20,060 bases of DNA from Oscillospiraceae bacterium (GTDB lineage: Bacteria; Bacillota; Clostridia; Oscillospirales; CAG-272): assembly GCA_015065045.1 (NCBI GenBank), contig SVRB01000015.1, positions 1-20,060 on the forward strand. Reading direction: 5' to 3'. Below the pieces are notes generated by a model, which was given only the letters and a program-made list of their open reading frames with translations, searched no databases and had not been told where the DNA came from. Positions 1 to 6,556 of this stretch are shown here, in pieces; position 1 is the first letter of the stretch; the number at the start of each line of letters is the position of its first letter. A program made the position numbers and the translations under genes.

Positions 1-2
1 TT

Positions 3-494
3 ATTGAGCTTGTAAAGGATCTTGCTTCGGTGTTCAAGACAAGAATCGAGCTTCGTCAGATCGGTATCAGAGATGAAGCGAAGATGATGGGCGGACTCGG
101 TGTATGCGGTAGACCGTTCTGCTGTAAAACATTCTTGAATGACTTCGCACAGGTTTCTATAAAGATGGCAAAGGAACAGAATTTGTCGTTGAATTCAGCA
201 AAGATTTCGGGTACTTGCGGCAGACTTATGTGTTGCTTACGCTACGAATCCGACGTGTATGAAGAGGAGCTCAGAAAGACTCCCAAGATTGATTCAATAG
301 TAGATACACCTTCCGGTGAGGGTGTGGTTGTGGAGGTCAGTCCTTTAGCAGGAATCGTTAAGGTTAGAATAACTTCTACACCGGATCAGGCTCCCAAGGC
401 TTTCTCGAGAGATGACGTTAAGGTTAAAGGATATCTTCGCAAGAAAGAAAAAGAAGAAAAAATTGACGAAGAGTTGAAAAAACTCGAGGGTTAA
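3..494 (+). CDS. ricT: RicT (YaaT), PSP1-domain protein, C-terminal part
   Basis: The open frame enters from the left edge (IELVKDLASVFKTRIELRQIG), so the true start lies outside the window and the GTG at 30 is internal. The PSP1 core is clear, with two CX4CC motifs (CGRPFCC and CGRLMCC). In Bacillus subtilis RicT forms a complex with RicA and RicF that carries [4Fe-4S] clusters and modulates RNase Y processing and developmental phosphorelay output; that role is family knowledge. The last ~30 residues are a charged Lys/Glu tail. In Firmicutes ricT normally follows holB and precedes yabA, yabB and rsmI; here a ferredoxin follows, then a yabB-like gene and rsmI. No terminator is obvious directly after the stop. 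Confidence 0.93.
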   Translation: MELVKDLASVFKTRIELRQIGIRDEAKMMGGLGVCGRPFCCKTFLNDFAQVSIKMAKEQNLSLNSAKISGTCGRLMCCLRYESDVYEEELRKTPKIDSIVDTPSGEGVVVEVSPLAGIVKVRITSTPDQAPKAFSRDDVKVKGYLRKKEKEEKIDEELKKLEG

Positions 495-525
495 TAAAAA
501 TAAACAAAAAAATATTATAAAACAT

Positions 526-554
526 TTGCATTTTTTAGATCGATGTGTTATAAT
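526..554 (+). promoter_or_regulatory. sigma-A promoter of the ferredoxin gene
   Basis: A -35 box TTGCAT (526-531) and a perfect -10 box TATAAT (549-554) are separated by 17 bp. This gives a leader of roughly 75 nt before the ferredoxin start at 639. It makes the ferredoxin an independent transcription unit downstream of ricT. Confidence 0.75.
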
Positions 555-638
555 ATGTCGGCAAGGCGTGATTAAATAGTTTGTTTTATGCGCTTTGACA
601 ATTATTTAAATTAAACATACTTTATGGAGGTGTACATA

Positions 639-812
639 ATGGCTTATAAAATTGATGCTGAACTTTGTATTGCTTGTGGCGCTTGCGCAGCAGATTGTCC
701 TGTAGAATGCATTACAGAAGATGGCGACAAATACGTTATCGACGCTGAACAGTGCCTTGATTGTGGCGCTTGCGCAGGTACTTGTCCTGTTGAGGCAATT
801 AAGGGTGAATAA
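639..812 (+). CDS. 2[4Fe-4S] ferredoxin (clostridial type)
   Basis: A 57-residue electron carrier with two CxxCxxCxxxCP motifs: Cys10, 13, 16, 20-Pro and Cys39, 42, 45, 49-Pro. Each is expected to hold a [4Fe-4S] cluster, with the fourth cysteine of each motif serving the other cluster. The internal duplication (IACGACAADCPVE and LDCGACAGTCPVE) is visible. The start is ATG 639, because GGAGG at 626-630 lies 8 nt upstream; an upstream in-frame ATG at 624 overlaps this ribosome binding site and is unlikely. Such soluble low-potential ferredoxins serve oxidoreductases of anaerobic metabolism; the partner cannot be told from this context. It has its own promoter and terminator, so it is probably monocistronic and abundant. 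Confidence 0.96.
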   Translation: MAYKIDAELCIACGACAADCPVECITEDGDKYVIDAEQCLDCGACAGTCPVEAIKGE

Positions 813-861
813 TTTAACATCTTTTTAAGGTGAATTTGGAATTATATCCATGCCGAGTTTT

Positions 862-901
862 GATAGGAAATCTGCTTTTGCTGATTTCCTATCTTAATTT
901 T
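862..901 (+). terminator. Rho-independent terminator of the ferredoxin gene
   Basis: A perfect 11-bp inverted repeat, GATAGGAAATC (862-872) and GATTTCCTATC (883-893), with a 10-nt loop, followed by TTAATTTTT. A possible weak promoter for the next gene (TTGCTG at 878, TATAGA at 902, 18 bp) overlaps it; that part is speculative. Confidence 0.85.
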
Positions 902-945
902 TATAGAAAAAATTGAATTTATATAGAGGGAGGTGTGCTTTTGGT

Positions 946-1722
946 ATGACTGACGGTGTGTTTTTATATGATAACGAAAGAATCGACAGAGTTGATGAAA
1001 AAATCAGCCTTATTCAAAAAAAGGACGGATTTGCGTACGGAACTGATGCAGTAATGCTTGCCGCTTACATACGAAAAACGAGCAAAAAGACTGCCGTTGA
1101 ATTTGGTTCGGGTACGGGAATTATTTCACTGCTGTGCGAGGAATATAATAAGCTTGGTAAGATTTATTCTGTTGAAGTACAGAATGGCTATTTCGACTTA
1201 CTTAAAAGAAATATTGAACTTAATAATTCAAAAATACAACCGATAAATGCTGATATCAGAAGCTTGACTCCTAAGGATTTCGGTGGAGAGGTTGACGTTG
1301 TGTTTACTAACCCGCCATATATGAAGACTGATTCGGGATATTCGAATAATGATCTTGGGAAAAATACGGCTCGACACGAGGTCGAGGGCGGTATAGAAGA
1401 TTTTTGTAAAGCCGCTTCTAAAATATTAAAACACGGTGGACTTTTCTATTGTGTATACCGACCTGACAGAGCTATTGATTTGATTTGCGCTATGAGAAAA
1501 TATAATATAGAGCCCAAGAGAATGACTTATGTTTATCCTTACGTTGACGGCAGATCCTGTCTTATGTTGGTTGAGGGTAAGAAGGGCGCATTATCTTCAC
1601 TATATTTAACAAAGCCGTTTATAATATTTAAAAGTGCAACAGAAAAGAATACTGATAATACCGATGATATGAATAGGGTTTATAGGGAGTGTGATATGGA
1701 TGACGAATTCAAACGAGTTTGA
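946..1722 (+). CDS. tRNA1(Val) (adenine-N6)-methyltransferase family (YabB/TrmN6)
   Basis: Class I SAM-dependent methyltransferase of 258 residues. SAM-binding motif I is EFGSGTG (52-58), and the amino-methylating motif NPPY is at 122-125, preceded by DVVFT. The N-terminal region with 'DGFAYGTDAVMLAAY' is typical of the YabB/TrmN6 group, which methylates N6 of A37 in tRNA1(Val) in E. coli; the exact target here is inferred. The start is ATG 946 with GGGAGGTG at 928-935, a 10-nt spacing; the longer TTG-initiated frame from 913 would include this binding site. The last 23 nt overlap rsmI in another frame, so the two are probably co-translated. The C-terminal ~20 residues (Asp/Asn/Glu-rich) look like a non-conserved tail. 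The gene order matches yabB-rsmI in Bacillus, without the small yazA between them. Confidence 0.9.
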   Translation: MTDGVFLYDNERIDRVDEKISLIQKKDGFAYGTDAVMLAAYIRKTSKKTAVEFGSGTGIISLLCEEYNKLGKIYSVEVQNGYFDLLKRNIELNNSKIQPINADIRSLTPKDFGGEVDVVFTNPPYMKTDSGYSNNDLGKNTARHEVEGGIEDFCKAASKILKHGGLFYCVYRPDRAIDLICAMRKYNIEPKRMTYVYPYVDGRSCLMLVEGKKGALSSLYLTKPFIIFKSATEKNTDNTDDMNRVYRECDMDDEFKRV

Positions 1723-2575
1723 TTTCAGAGAAGAAAAAAACAAAATAGAAAACGGCGTACTATATCTTGTTGCAACACCTATAGGCAATATGTCAGATAT
1801 AAGCGAAAGAGCATTGAAGGTTCTTGCGGGAGTGGATTTTGTTGCAGCAGAGGATACTCGTAATTCAGGTAAGCTTTTGTCGTATTTCGGTATAAAGCAA
1901 AGCTTTGTTTCATATCACGAGCATAATAAAGCAGAGGTTGGACAAAGGATTGTTGAAAGACTTTTAGGCGGCGAGAGCTGTGCGTTGGTAACTGATGCCG
2001 GTATGCCTGCAATAAGTGATCCCGGAGAGGATCTTGTTAAGCTCTGTAGTGATAAGGGGGTAAAGGTTACTTGCGTAACCGGTGCTTGTGCGTTGACAAC
2101 GGCACTCGTGCTGTCGGGGTTAGATACAAGAAGATTTAGCTTTGAGGGATTTTTGAAGGGAACAAATTCTGAAAAGAATGCGTTTCTTAATGAGATAAAG
2201 GATGAAAGCAGAACGCTTATTTTTTATGAAGCTCCCCATAAATTGAAATCTACTCTTGAATGTATGTATGCTGTATTGGGTGACAGAAAAATTGCCTTAT
2301 GTCGCGAGTTGACAAAGATTAACGAGGAAATAAATAGAACAACATTAAGTGAAGCTGTTGCTTTGTATAGTTCAAAAGAGCCGCGCGGAGAATATGTTCT
2401 TATAGTAGAGGGTGCATTACGAAAGACTACAGATGATTGGTCAAGCCTTAGTGTAGATGAGCATATAGAGTTTTACGTTAAAACAGGAATGTCTAAGATG
2501 GACGCAATCAAAAAGGTTGCAAAGGACAGAGGAGTTCCTAAGGGCGAAATATATAAGCTGACTATAAACAAATAA
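1700..2575 (+). CDS. rsmI: 16S rRNA (cytidine-1402-2'-O)-methyltransferase RsmI
   Basis: A 291-residue protein of the tetrapyrrole-methylase fold. Diagnostic RsmI motifs are present: ATPIGN (25-30), EDTR (51-54) and TDAGMPAISDPG (98-109), plus FYEAPHK in the middle. The C-terminal ~40 residues carry the small helical domain (VDEHIEFYVKTGMSKMDAIK) common in RsmI. The enzyme methylates the ribose 2'-O of C1402 in the decoding centre of 16S rRNA, together with RsmH (N4); this is family knowledge. The start is ATG 1700, 10 nt after GGGAG (1685-1689); GTG 1691 is too close to it. The gene overlaps the upstream methyltransferase by 23 nt. Its stop abuts a bidirectional terminator shared with the convergent amidase gene. 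Confidence 0.96.
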   Translation: MTNSNEFDFREEKNKIENGVLYLVATPIGNMSDISERALKVLAGVDFVAAEDTRNSGKLLSYFGIKQSFVSYHEHNKAEVGQRIVERLLGGESCALVTDAGMPAISDPGEDLVKLCSDKGVKVTCVTGACALTTALVLSGLDTRRFSFEGFLKGTNSEKNAFLNEIKDESRTLIFYEAPHKLKSTLECMYAVLGDRKIALCRELTKINEEINRTTLSEAVALYSSKEPRGEYVLIVEGALRKTTDDWSSLSVDEHIEFYVKTGMSKMDAIKKVAKDRGVPKGEIYKLTINK

Positions 2576-2597
2576 AAAAGCCCAGAAGGGCTTTTTT
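2574..2597. terminator. bidirectional terminator between rsmI and the amidase gene
   Basis: AAAAAAGCCC (2574-2583), loop AGAA, GGGCTTTTTT (2588-2597). The A-run and T-run on both sides let it serve both convergent genes. Confidence 0.9.
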
Positions 2598-2603
2598 ATT
2601 ATA

Positions 2604-3173
2604 TTACATATTAAGACCGAAGTATGAAAGAATTCCTTCGTAAATACCCTCAGCAAAGAGCTGCGGTCTTTGGTTCATAAGATAAGCGTCGTTTTCGTTT
2701 GTAATAAATCCCATTTCTATCAATACGGCAGGCATAGGTGTTCTTCTTAATACGTAGAGCGATGGTCTGACAAACATACCTCGATTCTGCAAACCTGTAT
2801 AATCGGCAATTCCGTCGATAATTTCTTCGCCAAGCCAATATCCCTCGCTGTTCATACTGTAGGCATATCCTTCAGCGCCGCTTGCAGTAGGGTTTACCGA
2901 TGCGTTTGTGTGTAGGGATATAAAGTAATTAGCACCCCAAGCGACAGCGGCATTTACACGCGCAGAAAGGCTCGTAGCGTTGCTTGTTCCGAGCTGTTCT
3001 GTAGGTGTGTTTCTTGATAAACGAACCTCGAAATTAGGATCGCTTCTGAGTAGGTTTGCTAACCTTGTTCCGATTTCATACGTGATGTTTTGTTCTCGTA
3101 AGCCAAACCCTTCAGCGCCTGCGTTGGGGTTTACGGGATTATGTCCTTGATCTATAAATATTTTTATTGCCAT
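2604..3173 (-). CDS. N-acetylmuramoyl-L-alanine amidase (Amidase_3), no signal peptide
   Basis: A 189-residue zinc amidase consisting of the Amidase_3 catalytic domain alone. Expected zinc ligands are His11 (IDQGHN), Glu27 (REQN) and His88 (SLHTNAS), with catalytic Glu153 (VLIEMGF). It cleaves the amide between MurNAc and the L-Ala stem peptide. There is no N-terminal hydrophobic segment and no wall-binding domain: the protein begins directly at the first beta strand (MAIKIFIDQGHN). This resembles phage endolysin catalytic domains and some clostridial spore/cell-wall amidases. The start is fixed by AGAGGT (complement of 3181-3186), 7 nt upstream. A TATAAT lies on the minus strand at 3205-3210, but without a convincing -35. 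It stands alone between rsmI (convergent) and the ttcA-like gene (divergent). No phage genes are nearby, so it is more likely a resident or domesticated enzyme than part of a prophage. Confidence 0.92.
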   Translation of the reverse strand: MAIKIFIDQGHNPVNPNAGAEGFGLREQNITYEIGTRLANLLRSDPNFEVRLSRNTPTEQLGTSNATSLSARVNAAVAWGANYFISLHTNASVNPTASGAEGYAYSMNSEGYWLGEEIIDGIADYTGLQNRGMFVRPSLYVLRRTPMPAVLIEMGFITNENDAYLMNQRPQLFAEGIYEGILSYFGLNM

Positions 3174-3230
3174 AAGTAATACCTCTATATAAATAATGTC
3201 TATTATTATAATATACAGAGAGGTTGGCTG

Positions 3231-3259
3231 TTGACATTAAATTTGAGATGATATATAAT
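3231..3259 (+). promoter_or_regulatory. consensus sigma-A promoter of the ttcA-like gene
   Basis: Perfect -35 TTGACA (3231-3236), 17 bp, perfect -10 TATAAT (3254-3259). Transcription should begin near 3266, which excludes translation starts upstream of that point and gives a leader of only about 20-25 nt. Confidence 0.85.
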
Positions 3260-3291
3260 TGTATGGTATTCTAATGTTTGGAGATTTGATG

Positions 3292-4020
3292 ATGGAATTT
3301 TTGAAGAACCGCCGTTTGTTGAGTTATGCAAGAAGGGCTGTAGATGAATATAAGATGATAGAAGAGGGAGATAGAATTGCCGTAGGAATTTCGGGCGGCA
3401 AGGATTCTATCGCGCTTTTTTGCACCTTGGTGGCTTTAAAAAGATTCTATCCTGTAAACTTTGAAATTGTAGGCGTAACTATTGATATGGGTTTTGAGGG
3501 AATGGATTTCTCAAGGGTTCGTGAAATGTGCGATGAGCTCGGAGTAGAATATCATATCGTAAAAACAGAAATCAAGCAAATTATATTTGATTATAGAAAA
3601 GAGAGCAATCCTTGTTCTTTGTGCGCAAGAATGAGACGAGGCGCATTGCATGATGCAGCAAAGGAATATAATTGCAATAAGATCGCTCTCGGTCATCACT
3701 TCGATGACGTAGTTGAGACTTTTATCCTTAACCTTGCGTATGAGGGAAGACTCGGGACGTTTTCTCCCGTAACATATTTGAGCAGAAAAGACATAACTAT
3801 GATACGTCCGTTTGTTTATACCGCGGAAAAGGATATAAAATATTTTATGTCAAAGAATGAATGGTTGCCTTTAGTTGAAAGTACTTGTCCTGAGGATAAG
3901 AAGACTCAAAGGGAAGAGGTAAAGAAGTTTTTGGCTGAAAACGAGAAGCTTAATAAGGGCTTAAAGCATAGGATTTTGGGTGCAATACAAAAGGCGGGAC
4001 TTGACGGATTCCACGAATAA
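3292..4020 (+). CDS. ttcA: TtcA-family tRNA 2-thiolation enzyme (PP-loop ATPase)
   Basis: A 242-residue PP-loop (N-type ATP pyrophosphatase) protein. The ATP loop SGGKDS is at 34-39. Three cysteines suited to hold an Fe-S cluster, as in TtcA and TtuA, are present: Cys108 and Cys111 (PCSLC) and Cys199 (STCPED). GHHFDDVVET (134-143) is the typical second nucleotide-binding segment. TtcA makes 2-thiocytidine at position 32 of certain tRNAs; related members have other thiolation targets, so the substrate is inferred. The start is ATG 3292 (or 3289): GGAG at 3280-3283 is 8 (or 5) nt upstream, and the promoter -10 box ends at 3259. The gene is transcribed alone; only a weak A/T hairpin follows it before the tRNA promoter. 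Confidence 0.88.
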   Translation: MEFLKNRRLLSYARRAVDEYKMIEEGDRIAVGISGGKDSIALFCTLVALKRFYPVNFEIVGVTIDMGFEGMDFSRVREMCDELGVEYHIVKTEIKQIIFDYRKESNPCSLCARMRRGALHDAAKEYNCNKIALGHHFDDVVETFILNLAYEGRLGTFSPVTYLSRKDITMIRPFVYTAEKDIKYFMSKNEWLPLVESTCPEDKKTQREEVKKFLAENEKLNKGLKHRILGAIQKAGLDGFHE

Positions 4021-4083
4021 TTTTAGTTAAGTAAATGCTTGAAAAAATATTGCAAAAAAAATAAAATATTTTCGAAAAACATA

Positions 4084-4112
4084 TTGACAAAGTGCTTTAT
4101 ATATGCTATACT
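4084..4112 (+). promoter_or_regulatory. strong promoter of the tRNA operon
   Basis: TTGACA (4084-4089), 17 bp, TATACT (4107-4112), with an extended -10 TGC just upstream. This near-consensus arrangement is usual for stable RNA genes. The start would be near 4119, about 20 nt before tRNA-Thr. Confidence 0.82.
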
Positions 4113-4137
4113 TGTCAACGTTGTGAAAAGAAAATAT

Positions 4138-4212
4138 GCTGGTGTGGCTCAATGGCAGAGCAGCTGATTTGTAATCAGCAGGTTGTTGGTTCGACTCCGA
4201 TCACCAGCTCCA
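4138..4212 (+). tRNA. tRNA-Thr (anticodon TGT)
   Basis: A 75-nt cloverleaf. Acceptor GCTGGTG (4138-4144) pairs with CACCAGC (4202-4208), the discriminator is T and CCA is encoded (4210-4212). The anticodon stem GCTGA/TCAGC encloses loop TTTGTAA, giving anticodon TGT, which reads ACA Thr codons. The T arm holds GGTTCGACTCC. It is the first gene of a two-tRNA operon in the 450-nt interval between the ttcA-like gene and the lysozyme gene. Confidence 0.95.
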
Positions 4213-4216
4213 AACA

Positions 4217-4244
4217 CAAAAGAAACTTTAATAAGTTTCTTTTG
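4217..4244 (+). other. hairpin between tRNA-Thr and tRNA-Tyr
   Basis: A perfect 12-bp inverted repeat: CAAAAGAAACTT (4217-4228), loop TAAT, AAGTTTCTTTTG (4233-4244). Then follows TTATAT and the 5' end of tRNA-Tyr. It is A/T-rich and lacks a clean T-run, so it is a processing hairpin or a leaky terminator rather than a full stop. Confidence 0.7.
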
Positions 4245-4250
4245 TTATAT

Positions 4251-4335
4251 GGGAGCGTTCCCGAGCGGCCAAAGGGGGCAGACTGTAAATCTGTTGTCAG
4301 TGACTTCGGTGGTCCGAATCCACCCGCTCCCACCA
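4251..4335 (+). tRNA. tRNA-Tyr (anticodon GTA)
   Basis: An 85-nt class II tRNA with a long variable arm. Acceptor GGGAGCG (4251-4257) pairs with CGCTCCC (4325-4331), the discriminator is A and CCA is encoded (4333-4335). Anticodon stem GCAGA/TCTGT encloses CTGTAAA, giving anticodon GTA (Tyr). The long variable arm agrees with bacterial tRNA-Tyr. The T arm holds GGTCCGAATCC. Confidence 0.95.
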
Positions 4336-4370
4336 AAAATCCTCGTTCTGATGAACGAGGATTTTTACTT
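4336..4370 (+). terminator. terminator of the tRNA operon
   Basis: AAAATCCTCGTTC (4336-4348), loop TGAT, GAACGAGGATTTT (4353-4365), then further T residues. It starts right after the CCA end of tRNA-Tyr. Confidence 0.92.
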
Positions 4371-4419
4371 TTTGTTTTTAGCTTTTTTACTGAAGTGTTT
4401 TAATAATGTATAAATAATC

Positions 4420-4448
4420 TTCACTTTTTAATGAATATGTGTTATAAT
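4420..4448 (+). promoter_or_regulatory. probable promoter of the lysozyme-led operon
   Basis: TATAAT (4443-4448) with a weaker -35 TTCACT (4420-4425) at 17 bp. It leaves a very short leader before the ATG at 4471. Confidence 0.6.
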
Positions 4449-4470
4449 TAAATCAAGAGAGGTGACAGTG

Positions 4471-5232
4471 ATGAAAAAGAAATTATTTAAAATATCAATT
4501 ATTTTAATTAGTATTATTTTTGTGTTCTGTGTTATCTTTTTTGTATTGGTTTGGAATGGCATTGTTTTATTAAATGGATATTCTGCAGACAAATATGATA
4601 TACACGGTATTGATGTATCATCGTATCAAGGTGAGATTGATTGGAATGTTCTATCATCTCAGGATATTTCATTTGTTTTTATAAAGGCAACTGAGGGAAG
4701 CTCATTTGTAGATAAATGTTTTTCGTATAATTTTGAAGAAGCCAAGAAAACATCACTTTCTGTAGGAGCTTATCACTTTTTCAGCTATGACAGTACCGGT
4801 GAAAAACAGGCTGAAAATTTTATAAATACCGTTGTACCGTTTGAAGGAATGTTACCTCCGGTCATAGATTTAGAGTTTTACGGCGATAAAGAAAAAAATC
4901 CTCCCGATAGATCTCAGGTTGAGATAGAATTAAAAACAATGCTTAATTTATTGGAGGAGCATTACGGGCAGAGACCCATTATATATGCTACTGAAAAATC
5001 GTATGAATTGTATTTGTCAAATGATTATGAAGAGTATGATATATGGATAAGAAACGTTATTTCTTTGCCGAAATTATCTGATAATACGTCGTGGAAGTTC
5101 TGGCAATATACAAACCGAGGAAGACTTGACGGATACAATGGAAAAGAGAAGTATATTGATATAAACGTATTTAACGGTAGTTATAAAGAGTTTATTGCAT
5201 ATATTGAAGAGAATTCTTATAGTACGAAATAG
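4471..5232 (+). CDS. membrane-anchored GH25 lysozyme (N-acetylmuramidase)
   Basis: A 253-residue protein. A hydrophobic segment at about residues 8-28 after a KKK start is an uncleaved anchor or signal peptide; the rest is one glycoside hydrolase family 25 domain. Family landmarks are GIDVSSYQG (Asp48), FIKATEG, AYHFF, the acidic pair in PPVIDLEF (Asp133 and Glu135, catalytic in this family) and WKFWQYT near the C-terminus. It hydrolyses the MurNAc-GlcNAc bond of peptidoglycan outside the membrane. The start is ATG 4471, 6 nt after AGAGGTG. It is the first gene of a run of five same-strand genes with gaps of 4-31 nt and no terminator until 8072. No separate wall-binding domain is seen, which suits a remodelling enzyme held at the membrane. 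Confidence 0.93.
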   Translation: MKKKLFKISIILISIIFVFCVIFFVLVWNGIVLLNGYSADKYDIHGIDVSSYQGEIDWNVLSSQDISFVFIKATEGSSFVDKCFSYNFEEAKKTSLSVGAYHFFSYDSTGEKQAENFINTVVPFEGMLPPVIDLEFYGDKEKNPPDRSQVEIELKTMLNLLEEHYGQRPIIYATEKSYELYLSNDYEEYDIWIRNVISLPKLSDNTSWKFWQYTNRGRLDGYNGKEKYIDINVFNGSYKEFIAYIEENSYSTK

Positions 5233-5258
5233 TAATGTGTATTCATGGAAGTGAAGAT

Positions 5259-6125
5259 ATGAAAAAAAGAGCAAGTTGCGATTTACATACCCATTCTATA
5301 TATTCTGACGGCAGTTATTCTCCCGCTGAGATTATTAGCGAGGCTAAAAAGCTCGGATTAACGGTAGCATTGACCGATCATAATACAGTTTTAGGTTTGC
5401 CTGAATTTATGCGCGAAGCTGAAAAACAGGGGGTTACTGCTGTTCCGGGTATAGAGCTATCTACCGAGTATAACGGTAAGGAGCTTCATTTGATTGGCTT
5501 GTTTATAGAACCCGAGCATTATGAAACAGTAAAAAAACTTACCGAAACGTTTCTTGTTTTTAAAGAAAAAAGCAATATTGAAATGGTAGAACGCCTCAAT
5601 CGTGACGGATATGATATAGATTATTCCGAAGTTAAGAAAATGACGGCAAACGGAAATACAAACCGAGCTCATGTTGCTTCAGTTTTGGTAAAAAAGGGAT
5701 ATGTTAAAACGGTCAAGGAAGCGTTCGATACCTTGCTTAATGAAAAAATAGGGTATTATATCCCCCCTAAAAGAGTAAATTTTTTTGAAGGTATAAAATT
5801 TTTTAAAAATATAAATGCTCTGTCTATCTTAGCGCATCCTTTTTTGGAGCTAAACGAACAGGAATTAAGAGAAATGTTGCCTAAGGCAATTGATATGGGA
5901 CTGATTGGGATAGAAACAAGACATTCTTCGTTTAGTGAAGCTGATTTTGTGTTATCGCATAGAATCGCAGAAGAATATGGTTTGCTTGAAAGTGGAGGTA
6001 GCGATTTTCACGGCAGTGTAAAGCCGACTGTATTGCTTGGTGTGAGCGGTGGTGAATTCAGTATACCTGTTGAAATTTATGATAAGCTTCTTGATAAGTA
6101 CAATGAAATAAAATTAAAAATATAG
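5259..6125 (+). CDS. PHP-domain metal-dependent phosphoesterase (YciV/RNase AM-like)
   Basis: A 288-residue cytoplasmic PHP protein. Metal-binding motifs are visible: DLHTHSIYSDG (8-18, with His10, His12 and Asp17), TDHNT (39-43), GIEL (64-67), LAHP in the middle and GSDFHG near the C-terminus. The inserted helical region with NTNRAHVASVLVKKGY and EAFDTLL matches the TrpH/YciV group, whose E. coli member is a 3',5'-nucleoside bisphosphate phosphatase and RNA 5'-3' exonuclease. The substrate here is inferred. The start is ATG 5259 after GGAAGTG (5247-5253); the earlier in-frame ATG at 5235 lacks a binding site. It lies 26 nt after the lysozyme and 4 nt before the next gene. A cytoplasmic nucleotide enzyme inside a set of envelope genes is unexpected, and a link may be only operonic. 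Confidence 0.88.
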   Translation: MKKRASCDLHTHSIYSDGSYSPAEIISEAKKLGLTVALTDHNTVLGLPEFMREAEKQGVTAVPGIELSTEYNGKELHLIGLFIEPEHYETVKKLTETFLVFKEKSNIEMVERLNRDGYDIDYSEVKKMTANGNTNRAHVASVLVKKGYVKTVKEAFDTLLNEKIGYYIPPKRVNFFEGIKFFKNINALSILAHPFLELNEQELREMLPKAIDMGLIGIETRHSSFSEADFVLSHRIAEEYGLLESGGSDFHGSVKPTVLLGVSGGEFSIPVEIYDKLLDKYNEIKLKI

Positions 6126-6129
6126 GGCG

Positions 6130-6525
6130 GTGAGTTCAATAAAAATTCTTAATAAAAAAAGAAACGTTTATATGATTTTCTCTTTGGTGTTGTTTGCTGT
6201 TGAAGTATACATCGCATTATACGTCAGAGATACTTTTATTCGTTCGTATTTTGGTGACGTGTTGGTTACTTTGTTGATTGGATGTATTGTTAGGGTTTTT
6301 ATTCCCGAAAAGATAAAAGCATTACCGATATACGTCTTTATATTTGCAGTTTTTGTTGAATTAGCTCAGCTTATAGACGTTGTAGGTTTATTAGGACTTG
6401 GGGATAATAAATTTTTGTCTGTTTTGGTTGGCAGATGTTTTTCATTTATTGACATTGTTTGTTATCTTGCCGGATGCTTGTTACTGTACGCGCTTGACTG
6501 TGTATTGTTAAAGTTAAAGGATTAA
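6130..6525 (+). CDS. DUF2809-type small multi-pass membrane protein
   Basis: A protein of about 130 residues with four hydrophobic segments, starting after a basic NKKRN stretch. The layout (arginine-rich start; 'RSYFGDVLVTLLIG'; 'VFVELAQL'; and a late 'FSFIDIVCYLAG') matches my memory of DUF2809 proteins, and the Glu...Gln / Asp...Gly pattern also recalls VanZ proteins. Function unknown. The start is uncertain: GTG 6130 is the only standard start before residue 15, but it has no spaced ribosome binding site, because GGCGGTGA is itself at 6127-6134 and would suit a start a few codons later. ATG 6172 would trim the basic leader. It is translationally close to the PHP gene (4 nt). Confidence 0.72.
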   Translation: MSSIKILNKKRNVYMIFSLVLFAVEVYIALYVRDTFIRSYFGDVLVTLLIGCIVRVFIPEKIKALPIYVFIFAVFVELAQLIDVVGLLGLGDNKFLSVLVGRCFSFIDIVCYLAGCLLLYALDCVLLKLKD

Positions 6526-6556
6526 AATTGATATTCAGAAGATTGGGGGATCTTGT

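Noticed and set aside
844..901. A 15-codon frame beginning ATG CCG near 850
   Set aside because: It coincides with the ferredoxin terminator hairpin and has no ribosome binding site.
2604..3173. Prophage remnant around the endolysin-like amidase
   Set aside because: No holin, structural, integrase or att-like sequence is nearby, and the flanks are housekeeping tRNA/rRNA modification genes.
4040..4075. A/T-only inverted repeat after the ttcA-like gene as a terminator
   Set aside because: The stem is about 8 A-T pairs with a bulge and no T-run; expected to be too weak.
4092..4403. Open frames across the tRNA operon (plus strand, about 100 and 76 codons)
   Set aside because: They run through two clear tRNA genes and a terminator, with no ribosome binding site or recognisable protein.
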